Source: Helopsaltes ochotensis (lineage: Eukaryota; Chordata; Aves; Passeriformes; Locustellidae). Taken from it: a stretch of DNA of 64,000 nt. Shown in pieces: positions 62,100 to 64,000 of this stretch. Position 1 is the first letter of the stretch. Each line of letters starts with the position of its first letter. Both the position numbers and the translations under genes were made by a program. The stretch lies in the NCBI GenBank assembly GCA_013400155.1, contig VXBM01000337.1:483521-547520 (forward strand), in the 5' to 3' direction. The notes beneath the pieces were generated by a model. It searched no databases and was not told the origin of the DNA. It saw only the letters and a list, made by a program, of their open reading frames with translations.

Positions 62100-64000
62100 C
62101 TGGAAAACAGAGTGAGGAGTTTAAAAACTGTCTTTTTCTACTCACTGTATAATTTATGTAAGGAAACTTCAAGCACCTGGCAACTCAAGTCAGCTGCTTG
62201 GTGTTTTTTACTACATTGCTTTAGCTCTTTCATATTAAGCTACTTCCTGTTGTATTCATCTGTGAATGCATCAAGTGAGAGCATCTTAAAGTCTCACTGG
62301 TCTCCCAGACACTGTAAATGCCATTTGATTCTTAATCCAGCTGGGAGAAGGTCTGCCTATACTTTATGTATTAGATTCCTTCAGTTGTGAAACATGGAAT
62401 TCTGTAACCAGTCAGCTTCAAATACTTGAGGAAGAGGTTTTTAAGCTAAAGGAGTTTTCCTAAACTGTTAATGATATAAAATTAATTCAGTGCCAGTTTC
62501 AGTGATGTGCCAGCAGATACAACCCGGCACAACTAGAATATCTTTCAGCAACAAGAAAGAAGGTGGTTCATTCCTTACAATCTGCACAAGTTAAAACAGC
62601 CTTTCTGTAGTGTGGATTGTCATTACTTGCTATCATTACTTACTCAGGACTTCCGTGTGCCACTGATCTTATCAGTCTTCATTTCAGATTTGGAGTTTGT
62701 TTGGTCTGCTCCCTTTCTTTCATATTGCTTAGCTCTGCTAAGCTGGGCAAGCAGAGAGGCAGAAAGGCCCTTTCAGAGTCTCATATTGACCAGAAAATTC
62801 CCTGGGATGCAGCTGGATACTGAGAATATCTAAATGGCACAAGTCTGTCAGCGTGGTCAGTACACGCTACTTATGCCAGTAATAAGCCTTAAACTTAATT
62901 TTATACACCAGCCTTCAGGACTTGTCCTGCCATAGGAGTTATTTTAGCAGGATTTTGGCCGTATCTGCAAATCTGAGAAATTTTTTGCTATGGCTGCAGT
63001 TTGCTCAAGGATGCCAAGCATTCCTCTCAAAACACTTTAAAGACACGTTCCAGTGAGGAGGCACAGCATTACCAGAGCATCTCACAGCAAGAAACAAAGA
63101 AAATTTCTCAACTGGAAGGGACTGGTCAAATTCTGAATGTATTTGACATTTTTAACAGGTTTGATGATACTTCTTATCATCACCAATTAAAGGAACTACT
63201 TCCACTGTTTTTTATTTCCTTCTTTTTGGGCCTATATTATCAGAAGTGCTCCAAAAGCAGTCATTTTCCTGAGGCTAATGTCCTTTCTGCCTAACAGAAT
63301 GTGTTTAACAGAATGTGTTCAACAGAATGAAGCAGACTGGCTTAAAAGAAGAGAAAAAACAGAGTGTGTGTGAAAAACTTGATTTGTGTGATGTCATTTA
63401 TTTCCTTGCAGCCTGGCTTCTCTAGATGAGTGCCTGTATCTCAATACTAAATTTGCCAGTTATTTCCATCTGGACACAAAACTCCTAGCACTCTTTTTTA
63501 TTTCCCAGTCAGATGTCACCTGGGTTTTGTTCACACTACAGCAGTGGTTTTCAATATTAAGGCCTGCACATCATCAAGTGGTTGAACTATCTAGAGGAGA
63601 AGTGTACCCATGGGCATACAATCAGCAGAGGAAGCTGGAACAGACTGAATGCTGGTATACTCATTATCCAGTTACTCCCCTTCTGCTTCCAGTGCTTTTT
63701 GGGATGACTGCAGGGTTATATGACACAGCCCCCTCCTTTTGCAGGTATGTACTGGGAGGTGGCCAGAGAAACTGAGGGTACAACAAGGTACTGCTAAATG
63801 ACAGGAAAAGAAAGTCTTGACTGTCTCTTGAAAGACCATAATTTACAATATGAATACATATGCATGCTGACAATACCTCTTGGCCAGCTGCAGAATGTGT
63901 AAGTTTTCCTTACTGACTGCAGCAGAGGTGTTGGCTATGCAGCTCCAAACACTGCCTTCTGCAGCAGAGGGATCATGGGCAAAGAATTTCAACACTCTGC
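62100..64000 (-). other. ENAH: ENAH intron, upstream exons not in window
   Basis: No further ENAH exon was recognised up to the window edge. The next upstream exon must end with the first base of a Glu codon. Confidence 0.6.
63293..63329. repeat. Short 14-bp tandem repeat
   Basis: AACAGAATGTGTTT-type units start at 63293, 63307 and 63321, the last partial. Confidence 0.8.

Noticed and set aside
1..64000. CRISPR arrays, operons, tRNA or rRNA genes
   Set aside because: Repeats with regular spacers, cloverleaf-like genes or prokaryotic gene layout were not seen. The window is vertebrate nuclear DNA.
63664..64000. Possible further ENAH exon at the right edge
   Set aside because: Minus-strand translations near 63880-64000 do not resemble ENAH, and no acceptor-donor pair in the required phase was found.

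Overview
The window is vertebrate, most probably avian, nuclear DNA. It has spliced genes with GT-AG introns of 0.1 to 6 kb, CpG-poor AT-rich non-coding DNA broken by two CpG-rich islands, remnants that look like CR1 LINE 3' ends, and a retroviral LTR-like repeat of a type common in birds. No bacterial or organellar features are present. Two protein genes were identified by reading splice junctions and translating exons, and both lie on the minus strand.

Layout: (1) 1-7.8 kb: no recognisable gene, with one candidate old LTR and one small tandem duplication. (2) 7.8-20.6 kb: the complete coding sequence of LBR (lamin B receptor), 13 coding exons and 607 codons plus stop, with every junction in phase. 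Its 3' UTR runs left from 10080; the best poly(A) signal is at 9721-9726, with further candidates to 7803. (3) 20.6-25.7 kb: the inferred LBR first intron and promoter region. This is a CpG island interrupted by a 673-base run of N. Just beyond it lie a near-perfect forkhead-type palindrome and three degenerate copies of a ~160-bp unit. (4) 25.7-50.6 kb: a long intergenic stretch holding CR1-like fragments, simple repeats, an LTR-like repeat at 45.3 kb, an orphan CpG island at 38.9-39.4 kb and, beside it, a minus-strand exon-like segment with a good splice acceptor but a frame break. (5) 48.9/50.6-64 kb: the 3' part of ENAH (Mena). Its last four coding exons encode the end of the protein, including the tetramerisation coiled coil, and are followed by a long 3' UTR.

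LBR followed by ENAH, both on the same strand, matches the human 1q42 order (DNAH14-LBR-ENAH). No DNAH14 exon was recognised in the 7.7 kb to the left. LBR is an inner-nuclear-membrane protein that joins chromatin and lamin binding to sterol C14-reductase activity. ENAH is an actin-filament elongation factor. They are neighbours by conserved synteny, not members of one pathway.

The most unusual signals are the forkhead palindrome and ~160-bp triplication next to the LBR promoter, a 12-bp-arm perfect inverted repeat just after an LBR 5' splice site, and the orphan CpG island with its adjoining broken exon-like ORF. No complete new coding system was found.
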